Origin: Vreelandella nigrificans
Lineage (GTDB): Bacteria; Pseudomonadota; Gammaproteobacteria; Pseudomonadales; Halomonadaceae
Direction: 5' to 3'
Length of the DNA: 38,790 bases
Assembly: GCF_002374315.1 (NCBI RefSeq)
Contig: NZ_NWUX01000033.1
Coordinates: forward strand, 1 to 38,790
This document shows, piece by piece, positions 17,995 through 27,212 of this stretch; the stretch's first letter is position 1, and each line of letters begins with the position of its first letter. The notes beneath the pieces are model-generated. The model was not told the DNA's origin and made no database searches. It was given only the letters and a program-made list of their open reading frames with translations. Both the position numbers and the translations under genes were made by a program.

Positions 17995-18036
17995 AGCATC
18001 GCCCTCTATGGAGAACGCTTCATAGAGGGCGATGCT
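17995..18036 (-). terminator. Strong hairpin between the STAS gene and transaldolase
   Basis: A perfect 16-bp stem (17995-18010 with 18021-18036) and a ten-base loop lie between two converging genes. On the minus strand it is followed by TTTTATG, which suits termination of tal. It may also stop plus-strand transcripts, though no T-tract follows on that side. Confidence 0.8.
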
Positions 18037-18080
18037 GGTATTGATGGCTGTGAGTTATGGCAGCTGTCCAGCCGACCTAA

Positions 18081-19019
18081 CTAGCTGTTGCGGAGTGTAC
18101 TCAGCAGCTCTTCGAGCTTGCGTTGGTCTGCCATAAACTTGCGAATACCTTCTGCGAGTTTATCACTGGCCATCTCGTCTTCATTCATTGCCCAGCGAAA
18201 ATCTGCTTGTGTTAATGCTTCATTGGACGAGCTGCTGGCACCTAGGGGGCTCAACTGGCGTGGCAGCTCGCCGCAGGATTCGTCTAGTTCATTAAGCAGA
18301 GTGGGGGAGATCGTTAGTCGGTCACAGCCTGCCAGCGCTTCTATTTCACCGATATTGCGAAAGCTGGCTCCCATCACAATAGTGGGGTAGCCGTGGCCTT
18401 TGTAGTAGTCATAAATGCGTTTAACGGACTGTACGCCGGGATCATTTGCCCCACTGAAATCTGTATTGGGGTTTTTTGCCTTATGCCAATCCAGAATACG
18501 CCCTACAAAGGGCGAAATCAGCGTAGCGCCGGCATCGGCGCAGGCCTGCGCCTGGGCAAACCCAAATAACAGCGTAAGGTTAGTGCGAATACCATCGCGC
18601 TCAAGCTGGCGAGCAGCCTGGATGCCTTCCCAAGTAGAGGCCATCTTGACCAGGATACGCTCTGCGCCAACGCCATGCTTGGCATACAGTTCAATTAGCG
18701 AGTGTGCTTTGGCAATGGTGGCGTCTCGATCAAACGAAAGACGTGCGCTTACTTCTGTTGATACGTAGCCGGGTACCAGCTCGCTGATTTCACTGCCGAT
18801 ATCCACCGCAACGCGATCAACAGCATCATCAAGGTCGGTGCTTTCTTTGGCGATAGAGGCTAGGCGAGCGCGGCGCTCCGCCTGTTGGGCAGCCTGTAGA
18901 ATTAACGATGGATTGGTAGTGGCATCCTGGGGTTGAAAGCGGCGAATAGCCTCTAGGTCGCCGGTGTCAGCGACCACAGTGGTCATCTCTTTTAACTGGG
19001 TCAATAGGCTAGTGGCCAT
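18081..19019 (-). CDS. tal: Transaldolase
   Basis: Transaldolase moves a dihydroxyacetone unit between sedoheptulose-7-phosphate and glyceraldehyde-3-phosphate in the non-oxidative pentose phosphate pathway. At 312 residues it is the TalB-type length. The substrate region TNPSL follows DATT near residue 33, and the Schiff-base Lys is K125 in ILVKMASTWEG. AAGGAGC stands six bases before the ATG at 19019. A strong hairpin terminator follows. It converges on the STAS gene, and the same neighbourhood (mlaA to tal) occurs in Pseudomonas. Confidence 0.96.
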   Translation of the reverse strand: MATSLLTQLKEMTTVVADTGDLEAIRRFQPQDATTNPSLILQAAQQAERRARLASIAKESTDLDDAVDRVAVDIGSEISELVPGYVSTEVSARLSFDRDATIAKAHSLIELYAKHGVGAERILVKMASTWEGIQAARQLERDGIRTNLTLLFGFAQAQACADAGATLISPFVGRILDWHKAKNPNTDFSGANDPGVQSVKRIYDYYKGHGYPTIVMGASFRNIGEIEALAGCDRLTISPTLLNELDESCGELPRQLSPLGASSSSNEALTQADFRWAMNEDEMASDKLAEGIRKFMADQRKLEELLSTLRNS

Positions 19020-19168
19020 GCATAGCTCCTTGCATTGTCGTTAACCTACTTTAGCAAGGCCCACGCGCTGCGAACAGAGACCGACAAAACAATTGAAATC
19101 GATTATGATTAGCGGCCTATCTATTCAGTGATATTCTCTGCTGGTTACGGACAATTTCAAGGATACTT

Positions 19169-20362
19169 ATGGAACTTAATCCGCGCCGGGTAGCGCTATT
19201 GGTGGCGGCTAATACCGCGCTTGCCCCGTTTGCTATCGATGCGTATTTACCAGCTATTGGCATTTTAGCTGAAGATATTAATGCCAGTATTCACCATACT
19301 GAACTTTCTATCAGTATGTTTTTGCTTGGTTTTGCTATCGGCCAGCTGTGTTTTGGCCCTGTATCAGATCGCTTTGGCCGTAAGCCTGTGCTGTTAAGCG
19401 GGCTGGTCGTGTTTATGTTGGCGAGCCTTGCGATCACCACAGCAGATAGCCTTACTTCTCTGCTGGTCTGGCGGTTTATTCAGGCGTTAGGGGGTGGTGC
19501 CTGCGTGGTTAACTCCGCAGCGATCGTGCGTGATTGCTTTAGCGGGCGGGAAGCTGCCAAAGTGATGTCTACCATGGCGATGATCATGATGCTTGCGCCA
19601 TTGGTGGCGCCTGCCGTAGGTAGTATTCTGCTGCACATTGCTGGGTGGTGGCTGATTTTTGTGTTTTTGGCTGTTTATGCAGGATTTCTTCTTTGGTTGT
19701 TGGGTACTCGGTTGCCTGAGACTCGAGACCCAAATCTACCCGCAGCGTCGGCCCGACAAGTGGTGCGTAACTACGCTAGCGTGCTGCGCCACCGCGAAGG
19801 TATGGGCTATATTTGTGCTGTGGCTGCCTCCTTCGCTGGACTATTTGCTTTTGTAACTGCATCACCGTTTCTCTACTTGGATTACTTCTCGCTATCACCA
19901 AGCGTCTATCCGATTGTATTTGGCGTTAATGTAGTGATGATTGCGATGTCTAACCGTGTCAATATCCATTTGCTTCGTAAAAGAACTCCTCAACAGAACC
20001 TGCGTCTGGGACTGGCTATCCAGCTAATTGCAGCGCTAGGGCTAGTGGTTGCCACGGCACTCAATGTGGCATCGCTTTATGTAGTGGTGCCGTTAATCAT
20101 GGTGTTTACCGGCATGATTGGTTTGATTACCCCCAATGCGATTTCTTCACTATTGGATCACTTTGGACATATTAGTGCGACAGCCACTGCGCTGTTGGGC
20201 GGTATCCAGTTTAGCTGTGGGGCGCTTGCAGGAGTGATGGTTGGGCTTTTTCAAGTGGAGCACTTATGGCCAATGGTGCTTACCATGCTAGCAGCCGCGC
20301 TGCTGGGTAATATCGGTGTTAGAAAATTAACCAAGGCTCCGGTAGTGGAAAGCCAACAGTGA
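19169..20362 (+). CDS. Bcr/CflA family multidrug efflux MFS transporter
   Basis: A 397-residue major facilitator of the Bcr/CflA (drug:H+ antiporter 1) type with about 12 hydrophobic segments. The DHA1 features are present: AIDAYLPA near residue 22 in helix 1, and FGPVSDRFGRKPVLL between helices 2 and 3. It probably exports small drug-like or amino-acid-derived molecules; the substrate cannot be predicted. CAAGGA precedes the start. It is divergent from tal, and the next gene starts 3 bases after its stop, so the two transporters are likely co-transcribed. Confidence 0.9.
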   Translation: MELNPRRVALLVAANTALAPFAIDAYLPAIGILAEDINASIHHTELSISMFLLGFAIGQLCFGPVSDRFGRKPVLLSGLVVFMLASLAITTADSLTSLLVWRFIQALGGGACVVNSAAIVRDCFSGREAAKVMSTMAMIMMLAPLVAPAVGSILLHIAGWWLIFVFLAVYAGFLLWLLGTRLPETRDPNLPAASARQVVRNYASVLRHREGMGYICAVAASFAGLFAFVTASPFLYLDYFSLSPSVYPIVFGVNVVMIAMSNRVNIHLLRKRTPQQNLRLGLAIQLIAALGLVVATALNVASLYVVVPLIMVFTGMIGLITPNAISSLLDHFGHISATATALLGGIQFSCGALAGVMVGLFQVEHLWPMVLTMLAAALLGNIGVRKLTKAPVVESQQ

Positions 20363-20365
20363 TGC

Positions 20366-21106
20366 ATGATTCAGATGAGTAACCTGCTGCAGTGGGTCGA
20401 GATGTCTCTGGACGTGTGGCTAGCCTGTTCAGCAGTGCTGATGCTGGGTGCTTTTGTTCAGCGCGCTACAGGCTTCGGTTTAGCGGTGGTAGGGGCACCA
20501 TTGTTGTTAATGTTAGAACCACGCTTGGTGCCGGTGATTTTGGTGCTGTTTGGGTTTACTGTTTCTTTAATGATGGTACGCCGCTACTGGCAAGAAGTGC
20601 GCATAGGCGAGATTGGTGTTGCCCTGATTGGTCGTTTGCCTGGTAATGCGCTAGGTATCTGGTTGCTGTTGGCTGCACCAATGGTTGTGCTGGAAAAACT
20701 GATTGCCGCTATTGTGCTGTTTGCAGTGGCTGTAACGCTTTGCCGCTTTAAACTCCCGGTTAACCGTGTATCGCTTTTTATCGCAGGCGTGCTCTCTGGC
20801 ATCTTTGGTACTGTCGCGGCGATTGGTGGACCGCCCATTGTGCTATTGATGCATGGTTTTCATCCTGACCGCATGCGTGGCAATCTTGCTGCTTTTTTTA
20901 TTGTAACGTCGCTCTTAACGCTCGCAACCCTAGCCTTGGCAGGCCTTGTCAGCACTTGGCACTTTAAACTGGCACTTACGTTTTTACCCGCTGTACTGGT
21001 AGGGAATGCGTTGGCAGATGTCATCGCGCATCGCCTAGATAAACGTTTGCTACAAGGCGCATCGCTTGCTTTGTGCACATTAGCGGCTCTAGGGCTACTG
21101 ATTTAA
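20366..21106 (+). CDS. TSUP (TauE/SafE) family sulfite exporter-like permease
   Basis: A 246-residue membrane protein of the TSUP family with about eight hydrophobic segments. The duplicated TSUP signature is seen as GAFVQRATGFGLAVVGAPLL near residue 28 and GIFGTVAAIGGPPIVLLMHG near residue 148. Members move sulfite, sulfonates or other organic anions; the substrate here is unknown. It begins 3 bases after the Bcr/CflA stop. An ATG at 20375 is an alternative start. It is separated from pstS by a 130-bp gap with a Pho-box-like site, so it is probably not part of the pst operon. Confidence 0.85.
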   Translation: MIQMSNLLQWVEMSLDVWLACSAVLMLGAFVQRATGFGLAVVGAPLLLMLEPRLVPVILVLFGFTVSLMMVRRYWQEVRIGEIGVALIGRLPGNALGIWLLLAAPMVVLEKLIAAIVLFAVAVTLCRFKLPVNRVSLFIAGVLSGIFGTVAAIGGPPIVLLMHGFHPDRMRGNLAAFFIVTSLLTLATLALAGLVSTWHFKLALTFLPAVLVGNALADVIAHRLDKRLLQGASLALCTLAALGLLI

Positions 21107-21128
21107 CGTTTCCGCACAAAAACTCACA

Positions 21129-21146
21129 CTGTCATATTTCTGCAAT
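21129..21146 (+). promoter_or_regulatory. Pho-box-like PhoB site upstream of pstS
   Basis: CTGTCAT-ATTT-CTGCAAT has two seven-base direct repeats with the 11-bp period of a PhoB box (CTGTCAT-N4-CTGTCAT). The first repeat is perfect and the second differs at two positions. It lies 91 bp before the pstS start, as expected for a phosphate-starvation promoter. Confidence 0.65.
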
Positions 21147-21236
21147 CGTTTATGTGCAGACTCTGCGTTGTAAAAGGTCATCAGGCCGACTCTTCCGGAA
21201 AGTCAAAACTCGCCGGATTTCAAACCAGAGGGGAAT

Positions 21237-22262
21237 ATGACGATGAGCGTATCAAAACAGGCGTTAGGCGTTGCTGTAGTAGCGGCTCTATCAGCGAGTG
21301 TTTCCACGTCCGCCATGGCACGTGAAACAGTTCAAATCGCAGGGTCTTCTACGGTGCTTCCATTTGCGAGTATCGTCGCGGAAGAATTCGGTAACACCTT
21401 CTCTCAGTTCAATACTCCAGTAGTTGGCTCTGGCGGTTCAGGTGGTGGTTTGCGCCAGTTCTGCCAGGGCGTTGGTGAGAACACTATCGATATCGCCAAT
21501 TCCTCACGTGCAATCCGCAGTGGCGAAGTTGCCAACTGCAATGAAAATGGCGTGAATGAAATTCTGGAAGTGATGTTTGGATATGACGGCATTGTTTTCG
21601 CCTCACGCATTGACCGTGCTGAATTCGAACTGACGCCTGAGCACGTGTTTAAAGCTGCCGCCGCGCAAGTGACTGTTGATGGTGAGTTGGTCGCTAACCC
21701 TTATACCCGCTGGTCTGATGTTGATAGTAGCCTGCCTGACCAAGAGATCGTGCTGGTAATTCCTGCCTCGAACCACGGTACTCGCGAAGTCTTTGAAGAG
21801 AAAGTAATTCACATTGGTTGTGAAAGCGTTGCTGAAGTTGAAGGAGATGCCTGTAACAACTTGCGTGGTGACGGTCGAATCGTTGAAATTGCTGGTGACT
21901 ACACTGAAACACTAGCTCGCTTAGATGCTCAAGCAGATGCAATTGGTGTCTTTGGTCTGAGCTTCTACGATCAAAACCGTGATCGTCTACAAGTTGCCAC
22001 CGTTAATGGCGTAGTCCCCAGCTTAGAAACTATTGGCTCTGGTGAATATCCTGTTTCCCGCCCGCTATTTTTCTATGTGAAAGGCGAACACTTGGATGTG
22101 ATTCCTGGCCTTGCTGAATACACCGAGTTTTTCCTGAACGATATGATCTCTGGCTTTGGCAGCCCGCTTGAAGATGCTGGTCTGATTCCCATGGATGAAG
22201 CAGAGCGCGCCGAGGCGCTTGAGCAATTTCAAGCACGCACTGTTGTAAGCCCTGCCGAATAA
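21237..22262 (+). CDS. pstS: Phosphate ABC transporter substrate-binding protein
   Basis: A 341-residue periplasmic phosphate-binding protein. The first 28 residues form a signal peptide ending SAMA before RETVQI. Ligand loops typical of PstS are visible: AGSSTVLPFA right after the signal, GSGGSGGGLRQF (about 62-73), DIANSSRAI and NHGTREVFEE. It belongs to the longer PstS branch found with enlarged PstC and PstA subunits. AGAGGGG precedes the ATG at 21237; an ATG two codons later is equally possible. It heads pstSCAB behind a Pho-box-like site. Its position next to arsenic genes makes its phosphate/arsenate discrimination of interest. Specificity cannot be read from sequence alone. Confidence 0.92.
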   Translation: MTMSVSKQALGVAVVAALSASVSTSAMARETVQIAGSSTVLPFASIVAEEFGNTFSQFNTPVVGSGGSGGGLRQFCQGVGENTIDIANSSRAIRSGEVANCNENGVNEILEVMFGYDGIVFASRIDRAEFELTPEHVFKAAAAQVTVDGELVANPYTRWSDVDSSLPDQEIVLVIPASNHGTREVFEEKVIHIGCESVAEVEGDACNNLRGDGRIVEIAGDYTETLARLDAQADAIGVFGLSFYDQNRDRLQVATVNGVVPSLETIGSGEYPVSRPLFFYVKGEHLDVIPGLAEYTEFFLNDMISGFGSPLEDAGLIPMDEAERAEALEQFQARTVVSPAE

Positions 22263-22308
22263 GCATGGTGATGCTTACCAGTCTAATTTGGTTTTGAGAC
22301 TGCTACTG

Positions 22309-22338
22309 CGCCGGCATCAGAACCTGATGTCGGCGTTT
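22309..22338 (+). terminator. Intercistronic hairpin between pstS and pstC
   Basis: CGCCGGCATCAG and CTGATGTCGGCG pair over 12 positions (one G-T) around a three-base loop, followed by only three T. It could be a partial terminator or RNA-stabilising hairpin that raises pstS expression over pstCAB. A smaller stem spans the pstS stop at 22260-22277. Confidence 0.6.
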
Positions 22339-22367
22339 AAATGTAGGTAATCAAAGGCGGAGAGATA

Positions 22368-23747
22368 ATGACGAACCTTGCCTTGATAGCCACACTGCTG
22401 ATGATCATGGCCCTGGCTTACCATATGGGCTTGACTCGCAGTCGTGCGGTTGCGGCAGAGCACGATGTGCGAATGCACTCGCGCCCCGGCTATTACGGAG
22501 CGCTAGTGGCGCTATGGTGTGGTTTGCCTGCACTAGCGCTATTTTTATTGTGGTCTTTTTTGGCACCCCAATTGATTGAGATGCTGGTAACTCATCAGTT
22601 ACCCGCTGACATGGTCGCTGGAATGAGTGACCGCGAATTAGTGACATTTTTGCGGCGAGTAACGGCGCTAGCGAATGAACGCAGCGTATCAGGCGGTGGA
22701 ACGTCTGAGGAACTGGCTGCTGCTGCGCATATGGCAAGGCTACAAACATTTGAGAATCTAAGCTTAGTCGCGCTGATGGCTGTTTTCGCTGTGACAGGTT
22801 TGGTCGTTGCACGACGTAACATCTCTCCTCAATGGCGCGCACGAAATCAAGTAGAGCGGGTAATTACCATCGCATTGGCGGCAAGCTCAGGTGTCGCCAT
22901 TTTCACCACGGTGGGTATTGTGCTGTCGATGCTGGGAGAAACGCTCAAGTTTTTCACTTTCATTAGTCCAGCAGAATTTTTCCTTGGCACCACCTGGAAT
23001 CCTCGTTTTAGTACTTCTGGAACAGATGCCCAAGGTGAGTTCGGGCTACTACCTTTACTTTGGGGCACCATGATGGTCAGCGCTATTGCGCTACTGGTCG
23101 CGATTCCTGTTGGGCTGATGACTGCTATCTATATGGCTGAGTATGCGCCGCCGTGGTTGCGTAACGTGGCTAAGCCGATCATAGAAATACTGGCGGGTAT
23201 TCCGACCATTGTTTACGGTTTCTTTGCCTTGATCGTCATTGGGCCATTTTTATCCAACGTCGGTGATTTGATCGGTATCAATATCCGTACTACCAGTGCG
23301 CTAACCGCTGGCCTAGTAATGGGGATTATGATTATTCCGTTTGTCTCCTCACTGTCAGATGACATTATCACCCAGGTACCTAAATCGCTGCGTGATGGTG
23401 CATTAGGGTTAGGCGCTACTAAATCGGAAACGATTCGTCAGGTAGTTTTGCCAGCAGCGTTGCCTGGCATAGTTGGGGCCTTCTTGCTTGCGGCAAGCCG
23501 TGCTATCGGTGAAACCATGATTGTGGTGCTTGCTGCAGGTAATAACCCAGTACTACATGCCAACCCCTTTGAAGCGGTGTCAACGATTACTGTCACGATC
23601 GTTAACCAACTGACGGGCGACATGGATTTTGCCAGTCCGCAATCGTTAGTGGCATTCGCGTTAGGTCTTACGTTGTTCGTGATCACCTTAGGTTTAAATG
23701 TCATTGCACTGATTGTAGTGCGTAAATACCGCCAGCAATACGAGTAA
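22368..23747 (+). CDS. pstC: Phosphate ABC transporter permease PstC
   Basis: A 459-residue inner-membrane permease, larger than E. coli PstC (about 319). The N-terminal 150 residues add extra hydrophobic segments and a soluble stretch, as in the long-PstC branch of Proteobacteria. The core permease domain (from about residue 200) has the EAA-type loop near residue 355 (SLRDGALGLGATKSETIRQVVLPAALPGI) that contacts the ATPase. GGCGGAGA precedes the start. pstA follows after 7 bases. The partner PstA is similarly enlarged, consistent with the two co-evolving. Confidence 0.93.
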   Translation: MTNLALIATLLMIMALAYHMGLTRSRAVAAEHDVRMHSRPGYYGALVALWCGLPALALFLLWSFLAPQLIEMLVTHQLPADMVAGMSDRELVTFLRRVTALANERSVSGGGTSEELAAAAHMARLQTFENLSLVALMAVFAVTGLVVARRNISPQWRARNQVERVITIALAASSGVAIFTTVGIVLSMLGETLKFFTFISPAEFFLGTTWNPRFSTSGTDAQGEFGLLPLLWGTMMVSAIALLVAIPVGLMTAIYMAEYAPPWLRNVAKPIIEILAGIPTIVYGFFALIVIGPFLSNVGDLIGINIRTTSALTAGLVMGIMIIPFVSSLSDDIITQVPKSLRDGALGLGATKSETIRQVVLPAALPGIVGAFLLAASRAIGETMIVVLAAGNNPVLHANPFEAVSTITVTIVNQLTGDMDFASPQSLVAFALGLTLFVITLGLNVIALIVVRKYRQQYE

Positions 23748-23754
23748 CGCGACT

Positions 23755-25113
23755 ATGTCTATAACGATTGAACAGCGTCGCCAGCATCGGCTTATGACGA
23801 TTGAAAAATCGCTGGCGACACGGCACCGTAAAGAAAAACGTTTTCGCCGCTTAGGTTTAATGGCAGTGATGACTGGTATGACCTTAGTTGCCATTTTGTT
23901 TGCCAGTATTCTAATGCGTGGAGTACCAGCATTTTGGCAAGCAACTTTTTTTATGGAGCTTTACTTTGACCCAGAGGTTATTCAGCTAGAGGAAAAACCC
24001 GAGAGGGCCAGTGGCGAGAGCCCGTCAGACTTCAACCAGCGTCTTTCAGCCTGGCAGACCCAAGCTGGGTTGGTAAATTGGCAGGTTTTGATCGATAGGG
24101 CATTGGAAGATAAGCTTAGTGAGGACTTGGAACCGAGCCAGTTGAGAGATCTGCGCGCGTTACTTGCCTCGAATGAGCGTTTTACACTGCGCAATAAGTT
24201 TATGGATGACCCATCACTGCTTGGCCAAACTATTGAAGTGAAAATGCTGGCTAGCGCTAATGTGGATGTATGGCTAAAAGGTAACATAGATCGTGATTTA
24301 GCCGATGCGCGACAGCAGCTAAGTGCACAAACGCGAGCTTGGGCCGATCAACTTTACGAAGAAGGGATTATTCGTAATGCATTCAGCACCGCACTGTTTT
24401 TAAATACGGACTCTCGTAGTTCGCCCGCATCAGCCGGCCTTGCCGGTGCATTCATGGGCTCATTGTTCATGATGATGATTGTTATTGCACTTTCGGTGCC
24501 GTTGGGTGTTGCTAGCGCAGTTTATTTAGAGGAGTTTGCTCCTAAGAATCGCCTAACGGATATTATTGAAATTAACATCAATAATTTAGCGGCTGTTCCC
24601 TCCATTGTATTCGGCCTGTTAGGGGCATCGATCTTTATTGGTTATCTGGGACTGCCGCTCTCCGCGCCGCTAGTCGGGGGCTTGGTGCTAACATTAATGA
24701 CCCTGCCTACCATCATCATTGCAACCCGCGCTTCGCTTCGCTCTATCCCGCCCTCAATTCGTCAAGCAGCTTTAGGCATTGGTGCGTCAAAGGTACAAAC
24801 AGTATTTCACCATGTACTACCCATTGCACTGCCGGGTATTTTGACGGGCTCCATACTGGGTGTTGCCCAGGCGTTAGGCGAAACAGCCCCTCTGTTGTTG
24901 ATAGGTATGAATGCTTTTGTCGCGAACGTGCCCAGTACGCCGTTTGAGCAATCGGCTGCGCTGCCAGTACAGATTTACCTATGGCAGGGCAACGAGCTGC
25001 GTAATTTCTTCGAGGCACGTACATCAGCGGCCATTATTGTGCTGCTAGCGTTAATGCTTAGCTTAAATGCATTAGCAATTTGGTTGCGTAAAAAATTCGA
25101 GACGAGGTGGTAA
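23755..25113 (+). CDS. pstA: Phosphate ABC transporter permease PstA
   Basis: A 452-residue permease with one N-terminal membrane helix (about 40-60), a long hydrophilic insertion of roughly 150 residues (about 70-220) and then the usual PstA permease core. The insertion resembles the DUF3333-type region seen in long PstA proteins and should face the periplasm. The EAA loop is visible near residue 330 (SIRQAALGIGASKVQTVFHHVLPIALPGI). It ends with TAA immediately before the GTG of pstB, so translation is likely coupled. The function of the insertion is unknown. Confidence 0.92.
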   Translation: MSITIEQRRQHRLMTIEKSLATRHRKEKRFRRLGLMAVMTGMTLVAILFASILMRGVPAFWQATFFMELYFDPEVIQLEEKPERASGESPSDFNQRLSAWQTQAGLVNWQVLIDRALEDKLSEDLEPSQLRDLRALLASNERFTLRNKFMDDPSLLGQTIEVKMLASANVDVWLKGNIDRDLADARQQLSAQTRAWADQLYEEGIIRNAFSTALFLNTDSRSSPASAGLAGAFMGSLFMMMIVIALSVPLGVASAVYLEEFAPKNRLTDIIEININNLAAVPSIVFGLLGASIFIGYLGLPLSAPLVGGLVLTLMTLPTIIIATRASLRSIPPSIRQAALGIGASKVQTVFHHVLPIALPGILTGSILGVAQALGETAPLLLIGMNAFVANVPSTPFEQSAALPVQIYLWQGNELRNFFEARTSAAIIVLLALMLSLNALAIWLRKKFETRW

Positions 25114-25953
25114 GTGAATACTTCTGCACACCCTAATATACCTTCCTCCATGGTGAGTGTTGGTGGCGGTGAGAGCCGCAAAAGTAAAGCGACAGGCAAC
25201 GTTAAGATGAGTGCTAAAGATGTCAAAGTCTTTTACGGCAATACTCAAGCAATTAACGGTATTGATATTGATATCTATGAAAACGAAGTATTAGCATTTA
25301 TCGGTCCTTCGGGTTGCGGTAAATCAACGTTTTTGCGTTGTTTGAACCGTATGAATGACACTATTGATATCTGTAGGGTTGAAGGGAAAATTGTTTTAGA
25401 TGACCAGGATATCTATGCTCCCGACCGCGATGTAGTGTTATTACGTGCTCAGGTAGGCATTGTGTTCCAGAAGCCTAACCCTTTCCCTAAATCGATTTAT
25501 GAGAATATTGCCTATGGCCCGCGTCTGCATGGTTTGGCCAAGCGTAAAGCGGAGCTGGATGACGTGGTTGAAAGTAGCTTACGTCGTGCTGGTCTATGGG
25601 AGGAAGTGAAGGATCGCTTGGATCAGCCGGGTACGGGCCTTTCTGGTGGGCAACAGCAGCGCTTATGTATTGCCAGAACCATCGCGGTAAGTCCTGATAT
25701 CATTTTGATGGATGAGCCCTGCTCGGCGCTTGATCCTATTGCAACAGGTAAAGTTGAACAGTTGATAGATGAGCTGAGTGAGAGTTATACCATCGTGATG
25801 GTGACGCACAATATGCAACAGGCTGCCCGTGTTGCTGACCGTACGGCATTTTTCCACATGGGTGACTTGGTTGAGGTAGATAGCACTGACACTATATTTA
25901 CTAATCCGCAAAATCAGCGTACCCACGACTATATCACTGGGCGTTTTGGCTAA
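25114..25953 (+). CDS. pstB: Phosphate ABC transporter ATP-binding protein PstB
   Basis: A 279-residue ABC ATPase that powers phosphate uptake. Walker A is GPSGCGKST, the signature is LSGGQQQRLCIAR, and Walker B is IILMDEPCSALDP. The H-loop reads VTHNMQQAARV. The N-terminal 30 residues before KMSAKDVKVFYG are extra compared with E. coli PstB (257 residues). The start is taken as GTG at 25114, directly after the pstA stop, with GAGGTGG upstream; ATG codons at 25150 and 25207 would shorten the protein. No phoU follows, which is unusual for a pst operon. Confidence 0.95.
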   Translation: MNTSAHPNIPSSMVSVGGGESRKSKATGNVKMSAKDVKVFYGNTQAINGIDIDIYENEVLAFIGPSGCGKSTFLRCLNRMNDTIDICRVEGKIVLDDQDIYAPDRDVVLLRAQVGIVFQKPNPFPKSIYENIAYGPRLHGLAKRKAELDDVVESSLRRAGLWEEVKDRLDQPGTGLSGGQQQRLCIARTIAVSPDIILMDEPCSALDPIATGKVEQLIDELSESYTIVMVTHNMQQAARVADRTAFFHMGDLVEVDSTDTIFTNPQNQRTHDYITGRFG

Positions 25954-26066
25954 GCTGTGAAAATAAATAGCCAGCGCTATCTTTAATAGAGCTTACTTGA
26001 AATAGGTTGTTGGTCAGAAATTATTTGTAAGAGATGTTTTGCAATAGTCATTTGGGTAGTAAAGCA

Positions 26067-26092
26067 CTGGAGATAGCAGCTTGTATCTCCGG
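26067..26092 (+). terminator. Possible terminator of the pst operon
   Basis: CTGGAGATA and TATCTCCGG form a nine-pair stem (one G-T) with an eight-base loop. A run of T (26104-26111) follows only after 11 bases, so it is a weak terminator candidate between pstB and the arsenic genes. Confidence 0.4.
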
Positions 26093-26109
26093 TGTCTTGA
26101 ACCCTTTTT

Positions 26110-26138
26110 TTGACTTTGTGTATATGATTTTTCATATA
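26110..26138 (+). promoter_or_regulatory. Promoter of GAPDH-arsJ with overlapping operator
   Basis: TTGACT (26110-26115) and CATATA (26133-26138) are separated by 17 bp. The palindrome at 26121-26138 fills the spacer and covers the -10, the classic layout of an ArsR-repressed promoter. Confidence 0.65.
26121..26138. promoter_or_regulatory. ArsR-type operator, left copy
   Basis: TATATGA-TTTT-TCATATA is a perfect 7-4-7 inverted repeat. An 18-bp sequence with 17 identical positions lies at 31732-31749, upstream of arsH. AT-rich interrupted palindromes of this size are typical ArsR sites. The identity of the regulator is inferred. Confidence 0.75.
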
Positions 26139-26165
26139 TAAAGAATCCACAGAAGGGTGACAAAG

Positions 26166-27212
26166 ATGACGCTACGTATTGGTATTAACGGGTTTGGTCG
26201 TATTGGGCGCTTGACGCTGCGCAGTCTGTGGAAGGAAGTAGCAGCCGATAACGTTGAGCTTGTTCGTATCAATGACCCAGGTGGCGATGTAGTAACCTTT
26301 GCCCACTTGCTGGAATTTGATTCGGTGCACGGGCATTGGGCTCCAGGTAAAGGTATTACTGCTTCAGACGATACGATGGTTATTGATGGTAACCCCGTTG
26401 CCTTCAGCGCCAACAAAGAAATAGCCGAGAGCGACTGGTCTGATTGTGATGTAGTGGTCGAATGCTCAGGCAAAATGAAAACCACCGAAAAGCTCCAAGC
26501 CTATCTTGATCAAGGCGTCAGCCGTGTAGTCGTCAGTGCGCCGGTGAAAGAGCCAAAGGTATTGAACGTAGTAGTGGGGGTAAATGACCATCTGTATGAC
26601 CCCGCTGAGCACAAGATCGTAACCGCAGCCAGCTGTACCACCAACTGCTTGGCACCTGTGGTCAAAGTCATTCAGGAAACCTTTGGTATTCGCCATGGCT
26701 CTATGACCACGGTACACGACATCACCAATACCCAAACGATCCTGGATGCACCGCATAAAGATTTGCGTCGTGCCCGCGCTTGCGGCATGAGCTTGATTCC
26801 CACCACGACCGGCTCGGCAAAAGCGATCACGGCGATTTTCCCTGAGCTGGAAGGTAAGTTGAACGGCCACGCGATCCGTGTGCCGCTGGCCAATGCCTCT
26901 CTCACCGATATGGTATTTGAGCTTGAGCAGGAAGTGACCATCGAAGAGGTTAATCAAGCGCTAAAAGCAGCGGCTGATGGCCCGCTTGCCGGTATTTTGG
27001 GCTATGAAGAGCGTCCGTTGGTATCTATTGATTACCGAACTGATCCGCGCAGCTCCATTATTGATGCACTGTCGACCATGGTGGTAAACGGTACCCAACT
27101 AAAACTCTACGCTTGGTATGACAATGAGTGGGGTTATGCCAACCGCACCGCTGAGTTAGCGCTAATGGTTGGGAGTAAGCAGATAGATGGTGGGCAGGTG
27201 AGTCGTGGCTGA
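26166..27212 (+). CDS. ArsJ-associated glyceraldehyde-3-phosphate dehydrogenase
   Basis: A 348-residue type I GAPDH. The Rossmann start GINGFGRIGR and the catalytic Cys157 in AASCTTNCLAP are intact. In arsenic operons such a GAPDH uses arsenate in place of phosphate to make 1-arseno-3-phosphoglycerate, which ArsJ then exports. That role is assigned from its operon: arsJ overlaps its stop by 8 bases. Start choice: a GTG at 26157 is in frame, but GAAGGGTG forms a ribosome binding site for the ATG at 26166. The promoter carries an ArsR-like palindrome. Sequence alone cannot tell it from a housekeeping GAPDH, so the call rests on context. Confidence 0.9.
   Translation: MTLRIGINGFGRIGRLTLRSLWKEVAADNVELVRINDPGGDVVTFAHLLEFDSVHGHWAPGKGITASDDTMVIDGNPVAFSANKEIAESDWSDCDVVVECSGKMKTTEKLQAYLDQGVSRVVVSAPVKEPKVLNVVVGVNDHLYDPAEHKIVTAASCTTNCLAPVVKVIQETFGIRHGSMTTVHDITNTQTILDAPHKDLRRARACGMSLIPTTTGSAKAITAIFPELEGKLNGHAIRVPLANASLTDMVFELEQEVTIEEVNQALKAAADGPLAGILGYEERPLVSIDYRTDPRSSIIDALSTMVVNGTQLKLYAWYDNEWGYANRTAELALMVGSKQIDGGQVSRG

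Noticed and set aside
22405..22842. A 145-codon minus-strand frame inside pstC
   Set aside because: It is antisense to a clearly coding region and resembles no known protein; treated as a shadow frame.
26466..26957. A 163-codon minus-strand frame inside the GAPDH gene
   Set aside because: It is antisense to a strongly conserved enzyme gene; long shadow frames are expected opposite such genes.
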